This document shows, in pieces, positions 49,010-58,600 of a stretch of 64,000 bases of DNA (within the stretch, counting starts at the first letter, position 1; each line of letters opens with the position of its first letter). Origin of the DNA: Streptomyces sp. NRRL F-5630 (GTDB taxonomy: Bacteria; Actinomycetota; Actinomycetes; Streptomycetales; Streptomycetaceae); assembly GCF_000719475.1 (NCBI RefSeq), contig NZ_JOGO01000022.1:23315-87314 (forward strand), in the 5' to 3' direction. The notes beneath the pieces are model-generated. The model was not told the DNA's origin. It did no database searches and saw only the letters and a list, made by a program, of their open reading frames with translations. The translations under genes were made by a program, and so were the position numbers.

Positions 49010-49369
49010 TCAGCCACCCCAGATGTCGTAGAGCCGGACTTCGAGAACCGCGAGGACGACGCCACCGGCCAGCACCGTCATCGAGCCCCACTTGCTGCGC
49101 TCGGTGAGCGACATGAACCCGGCCAGCGGGACGCACAGCGCGGCCCCCACGAGGTAGGCCACGAAGATCACCGTCCCCTGGTCAGGTTCCTCGCCGCGCG
49201 TGAGCCGGACGATGCCGATGACGAGCTGCGCGAGCGCGAGCAGCGAGACGACCGCCATCCCCATGAAGTGCCAGTCCTTCGTCGACTGGTCCTTGGCGAA
49301 GGCGTGCCCGCACCAGGCGGCGAGCGCGAGCGCGGCGACGGCGGTCGCGATCGTCAGGGCATCGAACAT
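49010..49369 (-). CDS. Integral membrane protein, 119 aa
   Basis: From ATG 49369 (MFDALTIATAVAALALAAWCGHAFAKDQSTKDWHFMGMAVVSLLAL...). Four hydrophobic spans with short loops, ending 'LYDIWGG'. It is the first gene of a two-gene membrane-protein operon. No known domain; the function is not predictable. The longer open frame upstream lacks coding character. Confidence 0.82.
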   Translation of the reverse strand: MFDALTIATAVAALALAAWCGHAFAKDQSTKDWHFMGMAVVSLLALAQLVIGIVRLTRGEEPDQGTVIFVAYLVGAALCVPLAGFMSLTERSKWGSMTVLAGGVVLAVLEVRLYDIWGG

Positions 49370-49783
49370 GCGGCAGACCCTAGTACGGCCCCCATTCCGC
49401 CCGAAAAGCGGCCCGCCTCCGGGACCGGCCGCAGGACGGGCCTTTCCCGCCACGGCTGCCCGACGATCCGTGCCCTCGTCCCTCATCCCCCTCGCCCCAC
49501 CCGCGCGCGGCCCGTTGCCCGGCGCACGCCGTCCCGCGCCCCCGCGCCCAGGCTCTCCGTCTGCGAGGACGCCCCCACGGGCCTGCCCTTCGCCCCCGGC
49601 CGGTCGGTGCCGGAGCGTGGCATTGACCACAACGTACGCCCGCGCCGAGCCGACCGAGGACACCCTCGTGCCCGGCCTTACGGCGGTGTCAACGCAGGTC
49701 AGAAGCTGTTTTCTGAAAACCGTGACCGCTGACCGGCGCGTGCGGGCGCGTCCGGGTACTGGGCGGTAGGTGTCCGTGATGCG
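49370..49783. other. Intergenic region between the membrane-protein pair and the met leader
   Basis: About 410 bases without a gene. 'ctagtacggcc' near 49381 may be the -10 region of the membrane-protein operon on the minus strand. GTCCG / CGGAC (about 49772-49786) is a short stem next to the met operator. Confidence 0.45.
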
Positions 49784-49821
49784 GACGAGTGGAGGGGTGC
49801 GCTCCACTCGTCTGGTTAACT
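49784..49821 (+). promoter_or_regulatory. Operator palindrome and -10 of the metNIQ leader
   Basis: Perfect inverted repeat GACGAGTGGA (49784-49793) / TCCACTCGTC (49803-49812), 9-base centre, directly upstream of TTAACT (49816-49821), which ends 6 bases before ATG 49828. The palindrome covers the -35, so a repressor could block transcription. Confidence 0.6.
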
Positions 49822-49827
49822 GCCGTC

Positions 49828-49914
49828 ATGACCACGACGAGCGCACGCATCCCCGCGACCGAGGCGAACCAGACGCCCGGTGCTCGCCGCATGTGTCGAA
49901 TGTGTGCCTCCTGA
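49828..49914 (+). CDS. Leader peptide, 28 aa, with Cys/Met codons, upstream of metN
   Basis: ATG 49828 opens MTTTSARIPATEANQTPGARRMCRMCAS then TGA 49912. The end has two Met-Cys pairs, ATG TGT CGA ATG TGT, just before the stop. A -10 box 6 bases ahead suggests it is the first thing translated on a leaderless mRNA. The context (methionine importer) and the late cluster of Met and Cys codons suggest a translational attenuator that senses charged tRNA-Cys or tRNA-Met. It is too short to confirm by family. Confidence 0.55.
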   Translation: MTTTSARIPATEANQTPGARRMCRMCAS

Positions 49915-50073
49915 GGGTCCCCGCCTCGCGCCCCGAAGCGAGACCGGCAGCACCACCGCGAAGCCGTACCCCTGACCCGGGTGCGTGCCGCGCCTGCCCG
50001 GACCTGAATCCCCGCCGCCCCACGGCCCCGGACTGCCCGGACCCGGAAGCGGCGCGAAGGTTTCCCCTCAGCA

Positions 50074-50104
50074 CCGTGCCCCGCGCACGGCACTTCCCGT
50101 GCCG
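50074..50104 (+). promoter_or_regulatory. Alternative hairpins in the metN leader
   Basis: CCGTGC (50074-50079) can pair with GCACGG (50085-50090), or the overlapping CGGCAC (50088-50093) with GTGCCG (50099-50104). They are mutually exclusive, 40 bases upstream of metN, as in an attenuator. Confidence 0.45.
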
Positions 50105-50144
50105 GTGAACCCCGCCGCGCACTCGACATCCCAGGGACACCCCC

Positions 50145-51305
50145 GTGATCACCACCCAGGACCTCACCAAGGTCTACCGGTCGGGCGGCCGTGACCTCAC
50201 CGCGCTCGACGGCGTCGACCTGCACGTACGCGAGGGGGAGGTCTTCGGCGTCATCGGCCAGAGCGGCGCCGGGAAGTCCTCCCTCATCCGCTGCGTCAAC
50301 ATGCTGGAGCGCCCGACCTCGGGCACCGTCCTCGTCGACGGCCAGGACCTCACCGCGCTCCAGGGCCGCGGCGGTCGCGCGAGCCGCGAACTGCGTGCCG
50401 CGCGCAGCCGCATCGGCATGGTCTTCCAGCACTTCAACCTGCTGTCCTCGCGCACGGTGCGGGACAACGTCGAGCTGCCGCTCGAAATCCTCGGGCACAG
50501 CCGCCGCGCGCGGGCCACGAAGGCGGGCGAACTGCTCGAACTCGTGGGCCTCGGCGACAAGGCGAACGCCTACCCCGCCCAGCTCTCCGGCGGCCAGAAG
50601 CAGCGCGTCGGCATCGCCCGCGCCCTCGCCGGTGACCCGAAGGTCCTCCTCTCCGACGAGGCGACCAGCGCCCTCGACCCCGAGACGACCCGTTCGGTCC
50701 TCGCGCTCCTGCGCTCCCTCAACCGCGAACTCGGCCTCACCGTCCTCCTCATCACGCACGAGATGGACGTCGTCAAGACCGTCTGCGACTCGGCCGCGCT
50801 CATGGAGAAGGGCCGCGTCACCGAGTCGGGGACGCTCGACGAACTCCTCGCCACGCCGCACTCCGCCCTCGCAGCCGCGCTCTTCCCGGTGAGCGGCGAG
50901 CGCAGCGGCCCCGCGCGCACCGTCATCGACGTCACCTTCCACGGCGACTCGGCGAGCCGCCCGGTGATCTCGCAGCTCTCCCGTACGTACAACATCGACA
51001 TCTCGATACTCGGCGCCGCGATGGACACCGTCGCGGGCCGCCAGGTCGGCCGGATGCGCATCGAACTGCCCGGACGGTACGAGGAGAACGTCGTGCCCAT
51101 CGGCTTCCTGCGCAAACAGGGGCTCCAGGTCGAGGCCGTACGGCCCGAAGCCGGGGGCACGTCGCCGGAGAAGGCCGGGCGGCCCGGGGCCGGGGGCACG
51201 TCCCCGGAGAAGGGCGAAGGCCCCGAAGCCGGGGGCGCAACGCCGGAGAAGGCCGGGCGGCCCGCGACGTCCGGGACGACCGAGAAGCAGGGGGCGAACC
51301 GATGA
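50145..51305 (+). CDS. metN: Methionine ABC transporter, ATP-binding protein
   Basis: 386 residues from GTG 50145 (MITTQDLTKVYRSGGRDL). Walker A 'IGQSGAGKSSLIRCV', the ABC signature 'LSGGQKQRVGIARAL' and Walker B 'VLLSDEATSALDPETT' are intact. The C-terminal NIL domain (about 265-345) that senses methionine in E. coli MetN is seen from 'VIDVTFHGDSASRPVISQLSRTYNIDISILG'. After it come three copies of a 13-residue Gly/Pro-rich repeat (51147-51263) of 39 bases each. It overlaps metI by four bases. Confidence 0.95.
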   Translation: MITTQDLTKVYRSGGRDLTALDGVDLHVREGEVFGVIGQSGAGKSSLIRCVNMLERPTSGTVLVDGQDLTALQGRGGRASRELRAARSRIGMVFQHFNLLSSRTVRDNVELPLEILGHSRRARATKAGELLELVGLGDKANAYPAQLSGGQKQRVGIARALAGDPKVLLSDEATSALDPETTRSVLALLRSLNRELGLTVLLITHEMDVVKTVCDSAALMEKGRVTESGTLDELLATPHSALAAALFPVSGERSGPARTVIDVTFHGDSASRPVISQLSRTYNIDISILGAAMDTVAGRQVGRMRIELPGRYEENVVPIGFLRKQGLQVEAVRPEAGGTSPEKAGRPGAGGTSPEKGEGPEAGGATPEKAGRPATSGTTEKQGANR

Positions 51306-52051
51306 CCTGGTCCGAGATGCGGCCGCTGCTCAGCCAGGCGAGCTGGGACACCCTCTACATGGTCGGCTGGTCGACGCTCATCGCCGTCGCCGCCGGACTG
51401 CCCATCGGCGTCCTGCTCGTGCTGACCGCGCGCGGCGGACTGCTCCAGAACGCCGTGCTCTCGAAGGTGCTCGGGCAACTCGTCAACATCGCCCGCTCGA
51501 TGCCGTTCATCATCCTCATGGTCGCGCTCATGGGCTTCACGCGCTGGCTCACCGGTACCACGATCGGCCGCGAGGCCGCGATCGTGCCGCTCGCGATCGG
51601 CGCCATCCCCTTCTACGCGCGCCTCGTCGAGACCGCCGTACGCGAGGTCGACCACGGACTCGTCGAGGCCGTGCAGTCGATGGGTGGCACGACATGGGCC
51701 GTCGTCCGCAAGGTCCTGGTGCCCGAGTCGCTGCCCTCGCTCGTCTCCAGCGCCACCACGACGATCGTGACGCTCATCGGCTACTCCGCGATGGCCGGCA
51801 CGGTGGGCGCGGGCGGCCTCGGCGACATCGCGATCCGCGAGGGCTTCCAGCGCTTCGAGACCGGGCTGATGTGGGTGACCGTCGCGATCCTCGCCGTCGT
51901 CATCTCCGTCATCCAGTTCCTCGGCGACTTCGCGGCCCGCGCGCTCCACGACCGCGGCGGCCGCCGCGGACCCGCCCCCGCGCTGCGCCTCCTGCGGCCC
52001 CGTACCCCCGCGAAAGCGGCGGAGGTACGCGACACCGCCGACGCCGCCTGA
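51302..52051 (+). CDS. metI: Methionine ABC transporter, permease
   Basis: 249 residues from ATG 51302, overlapping the metN stop. Five to six hydrophobic spans. The EAA loop is 'VETAVREVDHGLVEAVQSMGGTTWAVVRKVLVPESLPSLV'. 'NIARSMPFIILMVALMGFTRWLTGTTIG' is the MetI core. It forms the membrane channel with MetN and MetQ. Confidence 0.95.
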   Translation: MTWSEMRPLLSQASWDTLYMVGWSTLIAVAAGLPIGVLLVLTARGGLLQNAVLSKVLGQLVNIARSMPFIILMVALMGFTRWLTGTTIGREAAIVPLAIGAIPFYARLVETAVREVDHGLVEAVQSMGGTTWAVVRKVLVPESLPSLVSSATTTIVTLIGYSAMAGTVGAGGLGDIAIREGFQRFETGLMWVTVAILAVVISVIQFLGDFAARALHDRGGRRGPAPALRLLRPRTPAKAAEVRDTADAA

Positions 52052-52194
52052 GCCACCCCGGGCCCCCGCACCATCCCGGCCCCGCCCGAGCGCACTCCGC
52101 GTGGGCCCGCCCGCCCGGGCTACGGGCCACAGACCACCACCGCACCACCTCCCCGCACCCGCCGGGAGCAGCACCACCGAGAAAGGCACTTTTC

Positions 52195-53046
52195 GTGCGT
52201 AACCACACCCGCCGTACCACCCGTACCGCCACCGCCGTCGCCCTCGCGGGCGCCCTCGGCCTCGGCCTCGCCGCCTGCGGCTCCGACGACGACTCCGCCA
52301 AGAGCGGCTCGGGCGACAGCGACAAGGCGCTCGTCGTCGCCGCGAGCCCCACCCCGCACGCGGACATCCTGAAGTACGTCCAGGACCACCTGGCCGCGAA
52401 GGAAGGGCTCACGCTCAAGGTCAAGGAGGTCACCGACTACGTGACCCCCAACACCGCGACGCAGGACGGCTCCGTCGACGCCAACTTCTTCCAGCACAAG
52501 CCGTACCTCGACGACTTCAACAAGAAGAACGGCACCGACCTCGTCCCCGTGACCGCCGTGCACCTGGAACCGCTCGGCGCCTACTCGCACAAGGTCAAGA
52601 GCCTCGACGAGCTGAAGAAGGGCGCCACCGTCGCGCTCCCCAACGACGCGACCAACGAGGCCCGCGCCCTCAAGCTCCTGGAGAGCAACGGGCTCCTCAC
52701 GCTCAAGTCCGGCGCCGGCGACGACGCGACCCCCTCGGACATCGCGAAGAACCCGAAGCACCTCTCCTTCAAGGAGCTGGAGGCCGCGCAGGTCCCGCGC
52801 TCCCTCGACGACGTCGACGCCGCCGTCATCAACGGCAACTACGCGGTCGAGACCGGCCTCAAGCCCGCGAAGGACGCCCTCGTCCTGGAGAAGGCCAAGG
52901 ACAATCCGTACGCGAACCTCCTCGTCGTCAAGGACGGCAAGGAGAACGACCCGCGCGTGAAGAAGCTCGCCAAGCTCCTCCACTCGCCCGAGGTCAGGAA
53001 GTTCATCGAGGACACCTACAAGGGCTCGGTGATCCCGGCCTTCTGA
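52195..53046 (+). CDS. metQ: Methionine ABC transporter, substrate-binding lipoprotein
   Basis: 283 residues from GTG 52195. The lipobox is 'LGLAACGSDD', with the lipidated Cys near residue 25. The NlpA/MetQ fold is seen in 'KALVVAASPTPHADILKYVQDHLAAKEGLTLKVKEVTDYVTPNTA' and 'ALPNDATNEARALKLLESNGLLTL'. It delivers methionine to MetNI outside the membrane. The 143-base gap after metI may hold a second ribosome entry; a terminator follows. Confidence 0.95.
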   Translation: MRNHTRRTTRTATAVALAGALGLGLAACGSDDDSAKSGSGDSDKALVVAASPTPHADILKYVQDHLAAKEGLTLKVKEVTDYVTPNTATQDGSVDANFFQHKPYLDDFNKKNGTDLVPVTAVHLEPLGAYSHKVKSLDELKKGATVALPNDATNEARALKLLESNGLLTLKSGAGDDATPSDIAKNPKHLSFKELEAAQVPRSLDDVDAAVINGNYAVETGLKPAKDALVLEKAKDNPYANLLVVKDGKENDPRVKKLAKLLHSPEVRKFIEDTYKGSVIPAF

Positions 53047-53074
53047 CCCGGCCGGACCTCGCCCCGCGGCCCCG

Positions 53075-53112
53075 GCCCCGGCCGCCCGAGAACGCCTCGG
53101 GTGCGCCGGGGC
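53075..53112 (+). terminator. Terminator after metQ
   Basis: Outer arms GCCCCGGC / GCCGGGGC and inner CCCGAG / CTCGGG; 28 bases past the stop. Confidence 0.75.
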
Positions 53113-53232
53113 CTTCGCGTGCCCCGGTGGTGCGCCCCCCGGCCCCCATGCTGCATGCTGGACCATCCGGCACAGCGGCCCCGCGGGCCGCCGAAGACAC
53201 CGACCAGGCCCGACCATCACGGAGCGGCGCAC

Positions 53233-53892
53233 ATGACTTCCCTCTTCCCCGATGTCTCCCTCAGCACCGAGCGGCTGGTCCTGCGCCCCTTCGAAGCCGA
53301 TGACGCCGCCGCCCTGGCCGACATGATGAACGACGAGCCCGTCGCCGCCTGGACCACCTTCCCGCACCCCTTCACCCGCGCCCACGCCCGCGACTGGATC
53401 GCCCACCGCGCCCCCGGAGCGCGGCTCGGCGGCGAAGGACTCGTCCTCGCCGTCACCGAGTTCCTCACCCAGCGCCTCGTCGGCGCCGTCCGGCTCAGCC
53501 GCACCGACTGGGACCTGCGCGCCACCGAACTCTCCTGCGTCACCGCTTCCTGGGCACGCGGCGAGGGATACGCGGCCGAGGCGGCGCTCGCGGTCGCGCA
53601 GTGGCTCTTCACCCGCCGGGGCTTCGCCCGCGTCGAGCTGCGCACGGCCGCCGACAACACCGCCGCGCAGCAGGTCGCGCAGCGCATCGGCTGCGTCAGC
53701 GAGGGCGTACTGCGCGGCGCCTGGATAGCCAGGAGCCGCGACCACACCGGCGTCCTGCGCCGCAACCGCACCGACCTCATCGTCTGGAGCCTGCTCCCCG
53801 AGGACCTCGACGACGACATCGAGACCCCCGCCGTGCACGAGGAGACCCGCACCGAGCACGGCCCGGTCCGCGCCTACGCCGACTGGAACTGA
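53233..53892 (+). CDS. GNAT-family acetyltransferase (RimJ/RimL type)
   Basis: 219 residues from ATG 53233 (MTSLFPDVSLSTERLVLRPFEADDA). 'ERLVLRPF' and 'TASWARGEGYAAEAALAVAQWLFTRRGFARVELRTAADNTAAQQVAQRIG' mark the RimJ/L-like GNAT branch that N-acetylates proteins or small amines. The last 40 residues are an acidic tail. No partner gene gives a substrate. Confidence 0.9.
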   Translation: MTSLFPDVSLSTERLVLRPFEADDAAALADMMNDEPVAAWTTFPHPFTRAHARDWIAHRAPGARLGGEGLVLAVTEFLTQRLVGAVRLSRTDWDLRATELSCVTASWARGEGYAAEAALAVAQWLFTRRGFARVELRTAADNTAAQQVAQRIGCVSEGVLRGAWIARSRDHTGVLRRNRTDLIVWSLLPEDLDDDIETPAVHEETRTEHGPVRAYADWN

Positions 53893-54065
53893 CAGCGGCA
53901 CCACGGGGATACGCGCCCGACGGTCTCCCGCCGCCCCCTCGGTGGGACCACCCGGAGCCGCCTCTGCCCGGACACGCGTGCGACCGGTACGCTCACCCTG
54001 CCCGTACGGCCCCGCACGCTCACCGGGCCTCCGCCTCCGCGCACACCCACAGGAGACTCACGAAG

Positions 54066-55283
54066 ATGGCCGACCGGGTCACGGTGATCGGCTGGGACGG
54101 TTCGCCGTTGACCGAGGCGGCCCGCTCCGCGCTCGGCGCGGCGACGCTCGTGGCCGGGGCTGCCCACCACCTCGCGCTTCCCGAAGTGCCCGAGCACGCC
54201 GAGCGCGTCCGGCTCGGCAGCGTGCACCTCGCGGCCCGCCGCATCGCCCTGCACCGGGGCAGTGCCGTCGTCCTCGCCGACGGCGACCCCGGCTTCTTCG
54301 GCGTCGTCCGCGCCCTGCGCGCGGGCGAACACGGCCTGGAGGTCGAGGTCGTGCCCGCCGTCTCCGCCGTCGCCTCGGCCTTCGCCCGCGCCGGGATGCC
54401 CTGGGAGGACGCCGAGATCGTCGTCGCCCACCCGCGCACCCTGCGCCGCGCCGTGAACGTCTGCCGCGCCCATCCCAAGGTCGCGGTCCTCACCTCGCCG
54501 GGCGCGGGACCCGCCGAACTCGGCCTGCTCCTCGAAGGCGTGCACCGCACCTTCGTGATCTGCGAGGAACTCGGCACCGCGCGCGAACGCATCACCGTCG
54601 TCACCTCCGACCGCGCCGCCGACCACGCCTGGCGCGACCCCAACGTCGTCATCGTCATCGGCGGCACCGCGACGACGGGCGGCACCGACAACGGCTGGAT
54701 CGCGGGTCGCGACCCGGCGGGCCCCGTCCGCGGCTGGGCGCTCCCGGCGCGCGAGTACGGGGCGGAGGCGGCGCTGGAGGGCGAGGCCCGCGAACTGCGC
54801 GCCGCCCAGCTCGCCCGCCTCGGGCCCCGCACCGGCGACCTGGTGTGGGACATCGGCTCGGGGACCGGCGCCTTCGCCGCCGAGGCCGCCCGCTTCGGGG
54901 CCGCCGTGCTCGCCGTCGACGCGGACCCGGACGCCTGCGCCCGCACCACCGCCTCGGCCCGCCGCTTCGGCGTGCGGGTGCAGGTCCTCCACGGCAGCGC
55001 GCCGCACATACTCGAGGACCTCCCCGAACCCGACGTCGTACGGGTCGGGGGCGGCGGCGCACCGGTCGTCTCGGCCGTCGCCGACCGCCGCCCGGCCGCG
55101 ATCGTCACCCACGCCGGGACCCGCGACGAGGCCGAACTCCTCGGCCGCACCCTGGCCGAGCACGGCTACGCCGTCGAGTGCGCGCTGCTCCAGTCCGTCG
55201 CCCTCGATGTGGGGGAGTGGACCGAAACCGAACGTACCGTCGTGTTTCTCCTTTCCGCCCACCGCCCCGATCGCGCCCCGTGA
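54066..55283 (+). CDS. cobL: Precorrin-6Y methylase/decarboxylase (CbiE-CbiT fusion)
   Basis: In the aerobic cobalamin pathway CobL methylates C-5 and C-15 and decarboxylates the acetate chain of precorrin-6B. 405 residues from ATG 54066. The N-terminal CbiE domain (about 1-205) has 'VTVIGWDGSPLTEAARSALGAATLVAGAAHHL' and 'VVLADGDPGFFGVVRALRA'. The C-terminal CbiT domain has the SAM site 'VWDIGSGTGAFAAEAARFGAAVLAVDADP'. It opens the tetrapyrrole cluster that includes bluB-cobT and the cysG-like gene. Confidence 0.93.
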   Translation: MADRVTVIGWDGSPLTEAARSALGAATLVAGAAHHLALPEVPEHAERVRLGSVHLAARRIALHRGSAVVLADGDPGFFGVVRALRAGEHGLEVEVVPAVSAVASAFARAGMPWEDAEIVVAHPRTLRRAVNVCRAHPKVAVLTSPGAGPAELGLLLEGVHRTFVICEELGTARERITVVTSDRAADHAWRDPNVVIVIGGTATTGGTDNGWIAGRDPAGPVRGWALPAREYGAEAALEGEARELRAAQLARLGPRTGDLVWDIGSGTGAFAAEAARFGAAVLAVDADPDACARTTASARRFGVRVQVLHGSAPHILEDLPEPDVVRVGGGGAPVVSAVADRRPAAIVTHAGTRDEAELLGRTLAEHGYAVECALLQSVALDVGEWTETERTVVFLLSAHRPDRAP

Positions 55284-55677
55284 ACCAGTGGCCACAGCAA
55301 GCGGGGTAGGCTGGCCGATCGTCGTACAGCTTTACGAGCTGCCCCCGGCACCCCGAACCGGCCCGTAAACCCCAGGTCCGCCCCGTGATCCGGGGTTCTG
55401 CGGGGCGGGCGCGCGCCGACGTGGCGCAGTCCACAGCCGACTGTGGCGGAAAGTGGCCGCCATCAGCGCGCCGGGACCGGGAGAATGCCCCGGGACGGCA
55501 GGGTTCTGCCCGCATCGTGCCGCAGGGCGCGTGCGCTCGTTGCTCCTCGTGGGAGGCCGGACGGCCTGCCGGTGAGCAACGGAAGGACCCGGCCGCGGTC
55601 GGCAGGTCCCGGAAGGCACGGGAAGCCGGTACGACCGGAGACAAGCGAAACAGCTGACACGTGGGCGAGGGGTACGC
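55284..55677. other. 394-bp region upstream of bluB-cobT
   Basis: No gene. TAGGCT at about 55309 may be a -10. Hairpins are CAGCT / AGCTG (55327-55341) and CCGCCCC / GGGGCGG (about 55379-55409). Near 55600 GGGAAGCCGGT...CCGG looks a little like one arm of a cobalamin riboswitch, but the conserved B12 box and CCCGCCACTG element are missing, so I do not call it one. Confidence 0.45.
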
Positions 55678-58600
55678 ATGACGGACACCGGCAAGGGCCC
55701 GGCCGAGGGGCAGCCGCAGGCTGCGGCACAGCCGGGCCCGTACCCGTACCAGGGGTACGCCGCAGCTCCGGCCGAGGACGACGACCTCCTCTTCATGCCG
55801 GGCGCGCAGGGCGCCTGGACCGAGGCGCAGCCCGTACTCGCCCAGCCGGTGCAGGTGGTCTACCAGGGCCAGGCCACGGAGCAGAGCGCACCGGGCGGTC
55901 ACGGGGCCGGACTGCCCGGCGCGGAGGCCGTCGGCGGCCACCACCCGCCCGTCGCCGAGGCCGCCCCCGCACCGCAGACCGTGCCCGTCGCACCGCTGCC
56001 GCAGCCCGCGCCGGTGCCGCCCGTCCCGGTCGCCGCGCCCGTCGCCCCGCTGGAGCAGCCGGATCAGGACGCTGTCGCGGTGACGCGGGAGCAGGACGGG
56101 CAGGGATACGCCGGGGCCGAGGGCTTCGCCGGGCCGGAGGCTTTCGCGGCGCCCGCTCCCGAGCCCGTGCCCGCCCCCGAGCCTCCGCTCCAGACCGTCG
56201 ATGCGCCTGCCGCTGAAGAGATCGCTGCGGAGGACCGGACCGCCCAAGGCCCGGTCGACGCGGCCCCGGTGGCGGAGGGCCAGGCGGGGGAGGCCCCGGC
56301 CGTCGACGCCGCCCCCGCGCCGCCCCACGTGCCCGAACCGCACGAGACCGACGGCCGCGACAGCGGCGCCGTCGACCTCTCGGCGGTCCGCACCACGGCC
56401 GCGGCGCCCGCCCGCGCCCAGGCCCCGCAGCGGCGCCCGCTCCACATGGGCCCCGCGCTGCCCGACCCGCGCAACAGCCCGGTCCGTACCCTGGCCGACC
56501 GGGGCCCCGCCGCCCCGCGACCGGAGTACGCGACGACGCACAGCGGTACGGGGTGGACGACCGTCCCGGCACAACCCCCGGCCCCGGCGCCGGTCGCACC
56601 GGACGCGTCGGGGTGGCAGCCCGCCGCCGAGCCCGCGCCCGCCACGGAGCCGGAGGCCCCCGGGCAGGCCGCGCCCGCCACGGAGCCGGACGCCCCCGGG
56701 CAGGCCGCGCCCGCCACGGAGCCGGAGGCGGCCCCCGCCGAGGCGACGCTGACCGAGGTGGCGCAGGCCGGGGAGCCGGAGCGGGTTGCCGAGCCGGACG
56801 AGGCAGCCGAGCCCGAGGCCGTCGCGGAACCGGTGCCGGACGCCGAGGCGGAAGCGGTGGCCGCGCCGGAGGCGGCTGCCGTCGCCGAGGAGGCCGCCGT
56901 CGCCGCCGAGGAGGCCGCCGAGGCGGAGGGGCCTGCCGCCGCGCCCGCCGCCGAGCCTGCGCCTGAGACCGACCCTGCGGCCGACGCCTCGGAGGCCGCG
57001 CCTGCCGGGGCGGTCGCCGCGCCCGCCACCGCCCCCGCCGCGCCCGAGCCGGTCGTGACGATCCCCGCCCAGCAGGCGGGGCCCGTCGCCTCCGAGGAGC
57101 CGTCGGTATCGGACGAGGCAGCCGCGCCCTCCGAGGTTGCGCCCGCAGACGAATCCGCGCCCGCAGAGGAACCCGCGCCCTCCGACGCGCCCGCGCCCGA
57201 CGAGCAGCCCGCCGCCGACGCGCCCGAGACGGCTGAGCAGCCCGTCCCGGCCGAGCAGACCGTCGCCGAGCAGCCCGCCGCCGCTCCGGAGGAGCCCGCC
57301 GCCGCGCTCCCCGAACCGCCCGTGGTGGAGTCCGCCGCCGAGGAGGCTGCCGCCGCCCCCGTCGTGACCCCGCCCGCCCCGCTGCCCCAGCTCCCGGGTA
57401 CCCCCGTCGGAGCCGCGCAGTGGCCGAGCCCCGCCGGGGCCGTCGGCGAGCAGGACCCGGAGGACGTGCCCGAGGTCGCCCAGGACGAGCAGGGCCCGTC
57501 CGGCAGAACCACGACGCCGGAGACCAGAACACCCGAGGCCGCAGCGCCCGAGGCGGCAACGCCTGAGGCCGCCACGCCCGAGGCCGCGCCCGCCGACGCC
57601 GCCCCCGTGGCCGCGGCCCCCGCGAGCGACACCCCGGCCGCGGCCCCCGCCGCGAGCGAGACCGCCTCCGCCCCCGTACCGCCGGAGGCCCCCGCCGGGC
57701 CGCCCGCGCCCGGGTACGACGAGGCCGAGCGCGAGGCCGTGCTGCGCGTCATGCGCGAGCGGCGCGACATCCGCAACGGCTTCCGCTCCGACCCGATCCC
57801 GCCCGAGGTGCTGATCCGCGTCCTGGAGGCGGCGCACACCGCGCCGAGCGTCGGCCACTCGCAGCCCTGGGACTTCGTCGTCATCCGCTCCGAGGAGACC
57901 CGGCGCGCGATGCACGAGCTGGCCGAGAAGCAGCGCGACGCGTACGCCGCCTCGCTCCCCAAGGGCCGCGCGAAGCAGTTCCGCGAGCTGAAGATCGAGG
58001 CGATCCTCGACACCCCCGTCAACATCGTCGTCACCGCCGACCCGACGCGCGGCGGCAGGCACACCCTCGGCCGCCACACGCAGCCGCAGATGGCCCCGTA
58101 CTCCTCCGCGCTCGCCGTCGAGAACCTGTGGCTCGCCGCGCGTGCCGAGGGACTCGGCGTGGGCTGGGTCAGCTTCTTCGACGAGCGCGAGATGGTGCGC
58201 GTGCTCGGCCTGCCCGAGCACCTGGAGGTCGTGGCGTACCTGTGCGTCGGGTACGTCGACGAGTTCCCCGCGGAGCCCGAGCTGATGCAGGCCGGGTGGT
58301 CCAAGCGGCGCCCGCTCTCCTGGGTCGTCCACGAGGAGACGTACGGCCGCCGCGTGCTGCCGGGCGCCGAACCCGCCGACCTGCTCACCGAGACCGTGCG
58401 GCGCATCCGCCCGCTCGACGCGAAGGCACTCGGCGAGGCATGGGAGCGGCAGAAGCGGATGACGAAGCCGCCGGGGGCGCTCGGGATGCTGGAGATCATC
58501 TCCGCGCAGCTCAGCGGCCTCTCGCGGGTCTCGCCGCCGCCCATCCCCGAACCGGCCGCCGTCGCGATCTTCGCGGGCGACCACGGGGTGCACGCCCAGG

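Noticed and set aside
49822..50144. SAM riboswitch (SAM-I/SAM-IV) upstream of metN
   Set aside because: I could not find the conserved core of either class; the leader peptide and hairpins explain the region better.
55580..55660. Cobalamin riboswitch upstream of bluB-cobT
   Set aside because: Only a GGGAAGCCGGT...CCGG fragment is present; the B12 box and the CCCGCCACTG element are missing.
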